Translations under genes and position numbers: made by a program
Shown: positions 46,433 through 53,550 of the stretch, in pieces
Layout of the letters: every line of letters begins with the position of its first letter
Numbering within the stretch: the stretch's first letter is position 1
Source: Bacillus sp. KH172YL63
Lineage (GTDB): Bacteria; Bacillota; Bacilli; Bacillales; Bacillaceae_B
Direction: 5' to 3'
Assembly: GCF_011398925.1 (NCBI RefSeq)
Contig: NZ_AP022842.1
Coordinates: forward strand, 3,532,001-3,596,000
DNA: 64,000 nucleotides
Notes under the pieces: generated by a model
The model's database searches: none
Told to the model about the DNA's origin: nothing
The model's input: the letters and a program-made list of their open reading frames with translations, nothing else

Positions 46433-47257
46433 TTATTCCGATACCGGGACTACCGCGCCGTCCCACTCTTCATTGATAAATTCCTGGATTTCTTTCGAAC
46501 GGAGTGCTTTTACCAATGCTTTCACTTCTTCTTTGTTTTCATCGCCTTTATTAACAGCAATCACGTTTACATATGGGGAGTTGCTGTCCTCGATGGCAAT
46601 GGAATCTTCAAGAGGTTTCAATCCTGCATCAATTGCATAGTTGGAATTGATTACGACTGCGTCGCCTTCTTCATTTTCATACATTTGTGGCAGCAGTGCC
46701 GCTTCGTATTCATAATCAAACTTCAGGTTTCGTGGGTTATCTTTAATATCTTCAAGCTGTGCCTGTGTATTTTCCACTCCATCCTTTAACGTGATGAGAC
46801 CTTTTTTCTCAAGGAGTGTAAGGATGCGCCCATGGTCAGACACAGAGTTACTCATCAAGATCGTCGCCCCTTCAGGAAGGTCTTCAAGTGATTTGTATTT
46901 CTTTGAATACACACCGATTGGCTCGATGTGGATGCCACCAGCATTGACGAAGTCATAGTCATTATCCTTCATTTGAAGATCCATGTAAGGCGTCGTTTGG
47001 AAATAGTTCGCATCCAGATCACCATTATCCAGGTCTTTATTCGGAAGGATATAGTCCTGATACGTTTCAATCTGTAAGTCGATACCCTCTTCTTCCAGGA
47101 TCGGTTTTACTTTTTCAAGGATTTCGGCATGGGGTACATTCGAAGCCCCTACCACTAATTCTTTTTCATCACCATCGCCGGATCCTGAATCACTCCCGCA
47201 TGCTGCCAGTCCAAAAATACTTGTTGCTGCAATAACTCCTGCTAACCATTTTTTCAT
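46433..47257 (-). CDS. metQ: Methionine ABC transporter substrate-binding lipoprotein MetQ
   Basis: 274-residue NlpA/MetQ family lipoprotein. Signal peptide with lipobox in SIFGLAACGSD (Cys near residue 20), a Gly/Ser/Asp linker, then ELVVGASNVPHAEILEKV, the family start. NYFQTTPYMDLQMK and VNAGGIHIEPIGVYSKKYK follow. It starts at ATG 47257 after GGAGAGAA. It is the third gene of metN-metP-metQ under SAM riboswitch control. It binds D- and L-methionine on the outer membrane face. Confidence 0.95.
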   Translation of the reverse strand: MKKWLAGVIAATSIFGLAACGSDSGSGDGDEKELVVGASNVPHAEILEKVKPILEEEGIDLQIETYQDYILPNKDLDNGDLDANYFQTTPYMDLQMKDNDYDFVNAGGIHIEPIGVYSKKYKSLEDLPEGATILMSNSVSDHGRILTLLEKKGLITLKDGVENTQAQLEDIKDNPRNLKFDYEYEAALLPQMYENEEGDAVVINSNYAIDAGLKPLEDSIAIEDSNSPYVNVIAVNKGDENKEEVKALVKALRSKEIQEFINEEWDGAVVPVSE

Positions 47258-47272
47258 TTGATATTCTCTCCT

Positions 47273-47941
47273 TTATCGTTTGTCTAATTTATTTGTAAAG
47301 AAATCACCCAGAATTTGAATGGCAAACACGACAAGCAGAATCATGATCGTCGCTGCCAATGTCACATCTTCCCTGCTGCGCTGGAATCCATCGAGGTAAG
47401 CAAGGTTACCGAGACCTCCAGCCCCGATCACACCTGCCATTGCCGTGTAACCGACAAGGGCGATCGCCGTAACCGTAATTCCTGATATCAATGCCGGAAG
47501 TGATTCGGGTATGAGGACTTTCCATATGATCGTGCTCGTTTTCGCCCCCATTGCTTTTGCTGCTTCGATGACACCTTTATTCACTTCACGCAGTGCAATC
47601 TCGACCATACGGGCATAGAATGGGGCTGCCCCGATGATCAGTGCCGGCAGTGCCGCGTTTGCCCCCCTGATCGTATCGAGTAAAAATTTGGTGAAAGGAA
47701 TCAATAATACGATCAGGATGATGAAGGGAATCGAGCGAAACACATTCACCACTGCACTCGTCACCGTATAGGTGAGCTTATTCTCCCACAGATTCTCCTT
47801 GGAAGTGAGAAAGAGAAGTATTCCCAGAATCAAGCCTAGTACAAATGTAATCACTACCGACATGCCTGTCATATAGAGGGTTTCAAGGGTAGCTTCCCAC
47901 ATCTTTTCCCAATCTACATTCGGAAACAGATTTTCAATCAT
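47273..47941 (-). CDS. metP: Methionine ABC transporter permease MetP (MetI)
   Basis: 222-residue permease with five helices. The EAA-type loop is GVIEAAKAMGAKTSTIIWKVLIPESLP, and an N-terminal cytosolic WEKMWEATLETLYMTGMS precedes the first helix. It overlaps metN by four bases and lies 15 bases before metQ. It forms the MetN2P2Q importer. Confidence 0.95.
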   Translation of the reverse strand: MIENLFPNVDWEKMWEATLETLYMTGMSVVITFVLGLILGILLFLTSKENLWENKLTYTVTSAVVNVFRSIPFIILIVLLIPFTKFLLDTIRGANAALPALIIGAAPFYARMVEIALREVNKGVIEAAKAMGAKTSTIIWKVLIPESLPALISGITVTAIALVGYTAMAGVIGAGGLGNLAYLDGFQRSREDVTLAATIMILLVVFAIQILGDFFTNKLDKR

Positions 47942-48960
47942 CCTTCAAGCACCTCCACTTTTACCAACTGCTGCTCGACAAAGGCAACCGCTTCTTGAAT
48001 CGTCTCACCGTCTCCATCCAAGTGGACAAACAATGTGCCGTACGCTCCTTTTTGCGTCTGGGAAATCTGGCCCTGGATGATATTGACGTCAAGGTCGAAC
48101 CTCCTGATTAAGCTAGTAATGAGCGGTTGTTCAGTCGATTCACCGACGAATGTGAATTTCAGCACCTTTCCGTTTGGATACTGTTCCAATAAGTGCTCGA
48201 CCGTTTCTTCCGTTTCCTCTCTTTGGGAAACTTCTTGAACAAATCGCTTGGTCACATTCTCTTTCGGGTTGCGGAACACATCGAGAACATCACCGATTTC
48301 CACCACTTTCCCCTGTTCCATGACAGCGACCCGGTGACAGATCTTTTGGATCACATGCATTTCATGAGTGATCAATACGATTGTCAGCCCCAGCCTCTTA
48401 TTAATATCCACGAGTAAATCCAGGATTGAATCTGTCGTTTGGGGATCCAATGCGGAAGTCGCTTCATCGCAAAGCAGGACGTTGGGGTTATTGGCCAGTG
48501 ACCTTGCAATCCCGACCCTCTGTTTCTGCCCGCCGCTCAGCTGTGAAGGATACGCATCGCCTCTCCCTTCCAAACCGACCAGCTCCAATAATTCTTTGGC
48601 CCTTTTCTTCCTGTCTTTCTTCGATACACCGGCTATTTCCAAAGGAAACTGGATGTTTTCCAATACAGTCCGTGACCATAGAAGATTGAAGTGCTGAAAG
48701 ATCATCCCGATCGACTGCCTCGCTTCCCGCAGTTCCCTTCCTTTTATCTCTGATATCTTCTGCCCATTCACGTCCACGATTCCTTCCGTTGGGACCTCGA
48801 GGCCATTGAGCATACGGATCAATGTACTTTTACCCGCTCCGCTGTAGCCGATCACCCCAAAGATTTCACCTTGTGCCACGTTGATGTTTACACCATCAAC
48901 AGCTGAAATCGGTCCGGATTTGGATGGATAGATTTTTTTCACATCAGAAATTGAAATCAT
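47938..48960 (-). CDS. metN: Methionine ABC transporter ATPase MetN
   Basis: 340-residue ABC ATPase with Walker A GYSGAGKSTLIRMLNG, signature LSGGQKQRVGIARSLA, Walker B VLLCDEATSALDPQT and the H-loop ITHEMHVI. The C-terminal NIL domain (about 260-340) contains GKVLKFTFVGEST and binds methionine for trans-inhibition in relatives. ATG 48960 follows AAAGGTGG; a GTG at 48972 lies inside that site. It is the first gene of the operon behind the SAM riboswitch. Confidence 0.96.
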   Translation of the reverse strand: MISISDVKKIYPSKSGPISAVDGVNINVAQGEIFGVIGYSGAGKSTLIRMLNGLEVPTEGIVDVNGQKISEIKGRELREARQSIGMIFQHFNLLWSRTVLENIQFPLEIAGVSKKDRKKRAKELLELVGLEGRGDAYPSQLSGGQKQRVGIARSLANNPNVLLCDEATSALDPQTTDSILDLLVDINKRLGLTIVLITHEMHVIQKICHRVAVMEQGKVVEIGDVLDVFRNPKENVTKRFVQEVSQREETEETVEHLLEQYPNGKVLKFTFVGESTEQPLITSLIRRFDLDVNIIQGQISQTQKGAYGTLFVHLDGDGETIQEAVAFVEQQLVKVEVLEG

Positions 48961-49060
48961 GCTGCCTGCCACCTTCTTTCTAAGTAAAACGACCTTTTTA
49001 ATCAGGATTATATGTGCACCCCTAGTGCTAAGTGATCACTAGCTTTTCCTGTAACGAATA

Positions 49061-49221
49061 AAAAATGCCTTCCTGCGATAAGCAGAAAGGCATAATCATA
49101 TAGGACTATCCTTTCTCTCATCTTTCAAAGCACTGCTTTGAGTGAATTGGCACCATTTCAATTTGCATTGACGGTTGCCGGGCTTCATAGGGCACGTCCC
49201 TCCACCTCTCTAAATAAGAGT
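49061..49221 (-). promoter_or_regulatory. SAM-I (S-box) riboswitch before metNPQ
   Basis: Minus strand leader with the S-box core: CTCTTATTTAGAGAGGTGGA, GGGACGTGCCCTATGAAGCC, CGGCAACC, AATGGTGCCAATTC and AAGATGAGAG closing P1 (CTCTTA/GAGAG). The terminator hairpin at 49061-49097 (ATGCCTTTCTGC/GCAGGAAGGCATTTTTT) completes it. Known class: SAM binding stabilises the terminator, so methionine uptake genes are off when SAM is high. Confidence 0.95.
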
Positions 49222-49283
49222 AAAGTATCGATTATTTAATTATTATGATTGGTTAAAGACTCTGAAAATTTGCTACAAGAGAG

Positions 49284-49313
49284 ATTCTATCATCGGTTGT
49301 AGAAGTGTGTCAA
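49284..49313 (-). promoter_or_regulatory. Sigma-A promoter of metNPQ
   Basis: TTGACA (49308-49313), 18 bases, TAGAAT (49284-49289) about 60 bases upstream of the riboswitch aptamer. Confidence 0.65.
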
Positions 49314-49332
49314 TTCTTTTTCTTTCATTTTT

Positions 49333-49680
49333 TTATACTTCAATGGATTCCTTCATTTTGGAACGCGTGAGCCAAAGGACCGATTCAACGAAAAGCAGCG
49401 GGCGGTAGCCGCCTTTTACCGAGAGCATTCCTGCTTCGATCAATTGCGATAATCGGTCTTCACCCGAAAATAAAGAGACGATGTGATTTTGCTCGCCTTC
49501 AATGATAAAATGCGCTTCTTCACACTGTTCTTCTACAGTACATCCCCTGCTTGAAATCGATATGCCATATGTTTCTTCCCTGCACTGAAATTGAAGGATA
49601 AACGGATGATCAGGAAATAAAAATTGTAAATGATAGCGGGACTGACACTGATCTACTAATTCCTCTAAATATTTGCGCAT
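49333..49680 (-). CDS. yusD: YusD-like protein, SCP2-like fold
   Basis: 115-residue protein, like B. subtilis YusD. The middle reads LQFQCREETYGISISSRG and EEAHFIIEGEQNHIVSLF, then SGEDRLSQLIEAGMLSVKGG, resembling the SCP2 sterol-carrier fold, which usually binds a lipid. It starts at ATG 49680 after GGGAGGG. It is the gene next to yusE in the B. subtilis order. The function and ligand are unknown. Confidence 0.8.
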   Translation of the reverse strand: MRKYLEELVDQCQSRYHLQFLFPDHPFILQFQCREETYGISISSRGCTVEEQCEEAHFIIEGEQNHIVSLFSGEDRLSQLIEAGMLSVKGGYRPLLFVESVLWLTRSKMKESIEV

Positions 49681-49884
49681 AAATACCCTCCCAGGAATCG
49701 TCTATACAGATGATTTCCACTTATCGCCAGCAAATCCTGCCACCCATTCTCGACAGTTTTTGAACAGTAGTGTCATATTTGTCGAACAATAAGAATCCGG
49801 CTTACAACCAGTCAAAACCTGCTATCTTTCGCACCATTTCCCGAGAAATATGTCTGCGTATGTAGAACGAAAATCTGGGCAAAT

Positions 49885-49911
49885 AAAAAAAGACCTTCTT
49901 GAAAAGGTCTC
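49885..49911 (-). terminator. Terminator of yusE
   Basis: AGACCTT/AAGGTCT hairpin with a TTCAAG loop followed by seven T on the minus strand. Confidence 0.85.
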
Positions 49912-49918
49912 TCCCCCA

Positions 49919-50236
49919 TTAATCAACGGCAATTTTATTGAGGCTTTCATATAAGAATGGGACAGACTGAAAGGCGTAAATCCTTTCTTTCTCGGTACCA
50001 TCTTTAAATAATATCAAGCATGGAACACTTTCGACGGATTGCTTCTTTGCAAATTCGGGCAGGTAGTTCAAGTTGGCTTTCGTAAAGTGGAAGGATTGTG
50101 GAAGCTTCTCCACGACTTCCATCATTTTGCCTGCAACCTGGCACGTCCCGCACATCGGGGTGTACAGGTAGACCGCTTCCAATGCATGTTCTTCAATCCG
50201 ATCGCACAATGCTTCTGTAGAGCTAACCTCAATCAA
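49919..50236 (-). CDS. yusE: Thioredoxin-like protein YusE
   Basis: 105-residue thioredoxin-fold protein. The active site is YTPMCGTCQVAGKMM, a CxxC with Gly-Thr between. ESVPCLILFKDGTEKE holds the cis-Pro equivalent (VPC) and a third Cys. It starts at ATG 50236, three bases from the end of yusF, so the genes are coupled. A role in thiol exchange with an unknown partner is inferred. Confidence 0.9.
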   Translation of the reverse strand: MIEVSSTEALCDRIEEHALEAVYLYTPMCGTCQVAGKMMEVVEKLPQSFHFTKANLNYLPEFAKKQSVESVPCLILFKDGTEKERIYAFQSVPFLYESLNKIAVD

Positions 50237-50238
50237 AA

Positions 50239-50598
50239 CTAGATCATCCTTTTTCCAAGATATTCTTTATGCACATCGATATTCGCACCAATCAGCACAG
50301 AGGCAAGGTGGTACTCCGGTGCTGCTGCCACTTCCTTATACATACGGTCGATGTACAGATGCCCCGCTTCAGGGAATTCACGCTTGAACTGCTTTCGTAA
50401 TTTCTCTCCGGCATCATCGGCATCGACAAGGATATATACATCCCTTTCAAACAGCTCATCGATGAGTTCGTCCATTTTCGTTATACTGATTGTTCCATTT
50501 GTACAAATGATTTCAATCGGTTCTTTAATGATGTCCTTTACTTTTCGCTTGTCAGTTGTACCTTCCACAATGATTACTTTTTCATCAAGTTCCATCAT
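50239..50598 (-). CDS. yusF: YusF, small TOPRIM-domain protein
   Basis: 119-residue TOPRIM-domain protein. KVIIVEGTTDKRKVKDI gives the conserved Glu, VYILVDADDAGEKLRKQF the DxD motif, as in RNase M5/primase-type domains. The longer frame back to 50790 has no site and runs through the yusG terminator. ATG 50598 is chosen, after AAGGTG; 50595 is also possible. It probably binds Mg2+ and nucleic acid. Function unknown. It is coupled to yusE. Confidence 0.88.
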   Translation of the reverse strand: MMELDEKVIIVEGTTDKRKVKDIIKEPIEIICTNGTISITKMDELIDELFERDVYILVDADDAGEKLRKQFKREFPEAGHLYIDRMYKEVAAAPEYHLASVLIGANIDVHKEYLGKRMI

Positions 50599-50696
50599 GA
50601 TCATCACCTTATCTTTCAGAAATAAGATTAGGATAGTATATTCAAATAACAAGAGATGATGTCCACTTTCTACTTTTATTTTCTCATGTTTATAAA

Positions 50697-50735
50697 AAAA
50701 AGCGCAAGCCCCATGCTCATGTGATGGGGAATAGA
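50697..50735 (-). terminator. Terminator of yusG
   Basis: Minus strand CCCCAT/ATGGGG hairpin plus CTTGCGC, then TTTTTTT, between yusG and yusF. Confidence 0.6.
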
Positions 50736-50783
50736 CAAGTGATGCCAGTCCCCTCCTAAAGGAGAACCGGCACCATATGGCTT

Positions 50784-51020
50784 TTAACACCAGCCGCCTT
50801 CATCACAATCTGTATACCTTGCATCCCGTCCTTCGGTGGCAGTGTAGCTTTGGTAAATCTTATTTTCCTTCGCCTCAAAGTTCGGTTCCATCGTTAAGCC
50901 CTCAAGAGACAATAGCATCTTGCCCACCGGCTGATCATCAAGAAATAATGTGACTTCTCCGTTATTCAACCGGCCTGTCACGCGGCTCGTGACATCTACC
51001 TGTTTCGGTTCTAACGCCAT
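50784..51020 (-). CDS. yusG: YusG, DUF2553 protein
   Basis: 78-residue DUF2553 protein: VTSRVTGRLNNGEVTLFLDD, then PVGKMLLSLEGLTMEPNFEA and a C-terminal Asp/Cys/Gly tail. It starts at ATG 51020 behind AGGATGACC. It lies between gcvH and yusF in the B. subtilis order. Function is unknown. Confidence 0.85.
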   Translation of the reverse strand: MALEPKQVDVTSRVTGRLNNGEVTLFLDDQPVGKMLLSLEGLTMEPNFEAKENKIYQSYTATEGRDARYTDCDEGGWC

Positions 51021-51117
51021 ATAGGGTCATCCTTTCTATATTGAAGCTGGATCGATATAAAAACTGTTGCCTGTGGTGATTCGACAACAACGTTTATCCC
51101 TATCATGCCCCAAAAGA

Positions 51118-51153
51118 AAAACAAAACACCTTGAGGAATCCTCAAGGTGTTCA
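51118..51153 (-). terminator. Terminator of gcvH
   Basis: AACACCTTGAGG/CCTCAAGGTGTTTTG stem with an ATT-type loop on the minus strand. Confidence 0.85.
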
Positions 51154-51162
51154 GGAAGAATA

Positions 51163-51546
51163 TTAGCCTTCATTGATCATTTCATCATACTGTTCAGCAG
51201 TCATAAGCTTGTCTACTTCTCCAGCATCTGAAGGTTCAACAACGATCATCCATGCCTTTTCGTAAGGTGACTCGTTCACGAACTCAGGGCTGTCAGACAG
51301 CTCTTCATTCACTTCCACCACTTTACCAGATACAGGTGCATACAGTTCAGAAACAGTCTTAACCGATTCCACGCTGCCGAATGGTTCGCCTGCTTTGATC
51401 TCATCTCCCGCTTCAGGAAGCTCAACAAATACGATATCGCCCAGCTCAGACTGTGCAAAAGCTGTGATTCCTACGCGTACATTTTCCCCTTCGGCCTTGA
51501 CCCACTCATGTTCTTCTGAAAAACGAAGTTCTTTCGGTGAACTCAT
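51163..51546 (-). CDS. gcvH: Glycine cleavage system H protein
   Basis: 127-residue lipoyl carrier. [19 protein letters not shown] at the start and [20 protein letters not shown], containing the lipoylated Lys (near residue 63), are diagnostic. It starts at ATG 51546 after GGAGGGATA. It carries the aminomethyl group between the P, T and L proteins, which are not in the window. In Bacilli GcvH also relays octanoyl/lipoyl groups, linking it to LipA at 27.5 kb. Confidence 0.97.
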   Translation of the reverse strand: MSSPKELRFSEEHEWVKAEGENVRVGITAFAQSELGDIVFVELPEAGDEIKAGEPFGSVESVKTVSELYAPVSGKVVEVNEELSDSPEFVNESPYEKAWMIVVEPSDAGEVDKLMTAEQYDEMINEG

Positions 51547-51663
51547 TCTCTATCCCTCCAAATGCTAGTTATACAACCTAATATTGACACACTTTTCACT
51601 GTAAAAGCAAGAAAACTAAGTGTGAATATTGAAACTTTCCCCTTGTCTGTGAACGGGCCTGTC

Positions 51664-52020
51664 TCACTTCCACATTTCTGCAAACGTTTCTTCCTTGAAT
51701 CCTACTGATACCTTGTTTCCATCTGTTGTGAGTGGACGTTTGATCAGCATTCCGTCAGAAGAAAGAATATCCAGCAATTCATCATCGCTTGCCGAATTCA
51801 CTTTATCTTTTAAGCCAAGTTCACGGTATTTCTTCCCGCTCGTATTAAAAAATTTCTTCAGCGGGAGTCCGCTTTTTTCATATAAGCTTTTGAGCTCATC
51901 CTTTGAGGGAGGATTCTCGACGATATGTATTTCATTCATTTCAACATTGTGATCTTCAAGCCACTTTTTCGCTTTCCTGCACGTCCCGCATTTCGGATAA
52001 GAATAAAAAGTCAACGACAT
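51664..52020 (-). CDS. yusI: YusI, ArsC/Spx-family protein
   Basis: 118-residue ArsC-like (Spx/ArsC/YffB) protein: MSLTFYSYPKCGTCRKAKKW with the CxxC active site, EIHIVENPPSKDELKSL, and a C-terminal DGMLIKRPLTTDGNKVSVGF, the RPL/RP motif of the family. It starts at ATG 52020, preceded by AAAGGTGG. ATG 52023 is an alternative. It could be a redox regulator or a glutaredoxin-type reductase; the Spx subtype needs other residues. In the B. subtilis order it follows gcvH. Confidence 0.9.
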   Translation of the reverse strand: MSLTFYSYPKCGTCRKAKKWLEDHNVEMNEIHIVENPPSKDELKSLYEKSGLPLKKFFNTSGKKYRELGLKDKVNSASDDELLDILSSDGMLIKRPLTTDGNKVSVGFKEETFAEMWK

Positions 52021-52108
52021 CATTACACCACCTTTCATTAATGCCTGGAGGGGCTGCCCATCCTAACACATTCACTTCTTAATATTCGCCAATCATCGCA
52101 TATATCCT

Positions 52109-52411
52109 TCATTCACACTGTGCTTCCACAGTTTCAACCAGCTCTTTCAAAAGAGAGGTCGCATCCTTCAATGCCAGGGAATAAAACCGCTGTGTGCCCT
52201 TCTGTTCCAGCGATACCAACTGCTGCTCCCTTAAAATTTTCAAATGATGGGAAACAGCCGGACGCGATAATGTAAGGTTTTCGGTAATCTGATTCACCGT
52301 AAGTGGCTCCTGCCCGGCGAGAAGCAGGATGATATCCTGTCGATAAGGATCACTAAGCGCCTGAAATAACGGGATACATGCACGGAATGTATCTATAGCT
52401 TTTTGCCCCAT
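52109..52411 (-). CDS. ArsR-family transcriptional regulator without metal motif
   Basis: 100-residue winged helix. FQALSDPYRQDIILLLAGQE starts the HTH, then ENLTLSRPAVSHHLKILREQ (recognition helix) and a wing with QKGTQRFYSLAL. The ELCVCD metal box of ArsR/SmtB is missing, so this is closer to the SdpR/YczG type. It lies 30 bases after the SDR gene, read in the same direction. The palindrome at 53240-53267 before the SDR start is its likely operator. It starts at ATG 52411 behind GGGAGAAGG. Confidence 0.88.
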   Translation of the reverse strand: MGQKAIDTFRACIPLFQALSDPYRQDIILLLAGQEPLTVNQITENLTLSRPAVSHHLKILREQQLVSLEQKGTQRFYSLALKDATSLLKELVETVEAQCE

Positions 52412-52441
52412 AACCTTCTCCCTTCCACCATTTCGTTTCCA

Positions 52442-53221
52442 TTATACCCGTTCTTGAACTTTACGGACGATGGCTGGTACGAGCTTGCGCGGGATAAACC
52501 GGACGGTACTTGTCAGGATTTTATTTTTCAGACCCGGTACGATCACCGTTTTGTTCGTGTTCATCATTTGCCTGTATCCTTCCTCCACGACTTCTTCCAC
52601 GCTCATGACCCCGGATTGAAAGAGCTTCGAGGAATGGAGGTCTGCTGCATCACTGAAGCCCGTCTCCGTTGCCCCCGGACAGAGCGCCGTCACTTTCACC
52701 CCGTGTGATGCCCACTCATTCGCCAATGCTTCTGAAAAAGACAGTACATAGGCCTTCGTGGCATAATACACGGCCATCAGAGGTCCAGGCTGGAACGCTG
52801 CCGTAGAGGCCACATTCAAGATCTGTCCACGCTTCCGGCTCACCATATCTTTTCCTATGAGTTTGCACAATGCCGTCAGGGCGGTGATGTTCACAGAAAT
52901 CATATCCACCTCTGTCGTAAGGTCAGTGTCTTCAAATTCCCCAAACAAACCGAAGCCTGCATTGTTGATAAGAGTATCCACCTGCAGCTGATGAGACTGA
53001 AGTTTATCATACAGCTCCTTCACCGCGTCAGGTTTAGACAAGTCTGCTGGGAATGCGTATGCCTTCACCCCGTACTTTTCCTTCATTTCCTGTGAAAGGG
53101 AGACAAGCTTCTCTTCACTTCTCGCCACAAGAATCACGTCATGGCCGGATTCGGCGAACTTATGACTGAAGTGCAGTCCGATTCCACTTGATGCGCCAGT
53201 AATTAACACAGTCTTATTCAT
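52442..53221 (-). CDS. Short-chain dehydrogenase/reductase
   Basis: 259-residue classical SDR. VLITGASSGIGLHFSHKFAE gives the TGxxxGIG loop, LINNAGFGLFGEFED the NNAG motif, ILNVASTAAFQPGPLMAVYY the Ser, then YYATKAYVLSFSEALA the YxxxK, and CPGATETGF the PG motif. ATG 53221 follows AAGGTGG; the frame runs on to 53263 inside the operator. The downstream ArsR gene suggests local control. Substrate is unknown; resemblance to DltE/YqjQ-type SDRs is general. Confidence 0.9.
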   Translation of the reverse strand: MNKTVLITGASSGIGLHFSHKFAESGHDVILVARSEEKLVSLSQEMKEKYGVKAYAFPADLSKPDAVKELYDKLQSHQLQVDTLINNAGFGLFGEFEDTDLTTEVDMISVNITALTALCKLIGKDMVSRKRGQILNVASTAAFQPGPLMAVYYATKAYVLSFSEALANEWASHGVKVTALCPGATETGFSDAADLHSSKLFQSGVMSVEEVVEEGYRQMMNTNKTVIVPGLKNKILTSTVRFIPRKLVPAIVRKVQERV

Positions 53222-53239
53222 GAGAACAACCACCTTTTT

Positions 53240-53267
53240 CGATATGTTTAAACATTTAAACATATCG
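53240..53267. promoter_or_regulatory. Near-perfect palindrome, candidate operator of the ArsR regulator
   Basis: CGATATGTTTAAA, a centre of two or three bases, then TTAAACATATCG. Only the centre is unpaired. AT-rich TTTAAA-containing palindromes are typical of ArsR-family operators. It ends 18 bases before the SDR start codon, where it would block transcription of the SDR-ArsR pair. Confidence 0.65.
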
Positions 53268-53311
53268 TATGTAATTGGGGGGATGTTGTCAAATGAATAG
53301 CGTTTATATTG

Positions 53312-53510
53312 TTGTGTTTGTCAGTTGAATTTTTGATTTTGTTTAACAGGTGAAATCTTCTTTATGTTTGACTGTTAAATTATGTTGTTTTTTCAACAGT
53401 TAAAATATCCGTTTTATTTAACTGACAAATTATCCTGCTTTTTTAACAGGCAAAATATCCGTTATTTTTAACTGACAAACTTAACCTTTTTTTCAACAGA
53501 CAAACCCCAC
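53312..53510. repeat. 25-bp tandem repeat array, seven to eight units
   Basis: The hallmark triplet AAC/GAC within TTTAACTGACAAATTATCC recurs at 53345, 53370, 53395, 53420, 53445, 53470 and 53495, exactly 25 bases apart. A weaker first copy is at 53320. Units alternate AACAG and AACTG cores. It fills the space between the SDR operator and the fadE terminator. Nothing suggests coding: 25 is not a multiple of 3. Confidence 0.88.
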
Positions 53511-53511
53511 A

Positions 53512-53547
53512 AAAAAAACGGACCCCATCCCCATGAGGTCCGTCCCC
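53512..53547 (-). terminator. Terminator of the fad operon
   Basis: ACGGACC/GGTCCGT arms around a CCATCCCCATGA-type loop; on the minus strand it is followed by TTTTTTTT. Member of the GGTCCGTCCC family. Confidence 0.85.
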
Positions 53548-53550
53548 TTC

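Noticed and set aside
50599..50790. 64-codon extension of YusF
   Set aside because: Crosses the yusG terminator and has no start signal.
53312..53510. CRISPR array
   Set aside because: Units abut at 25 bp without unique spacers; no cas gene.
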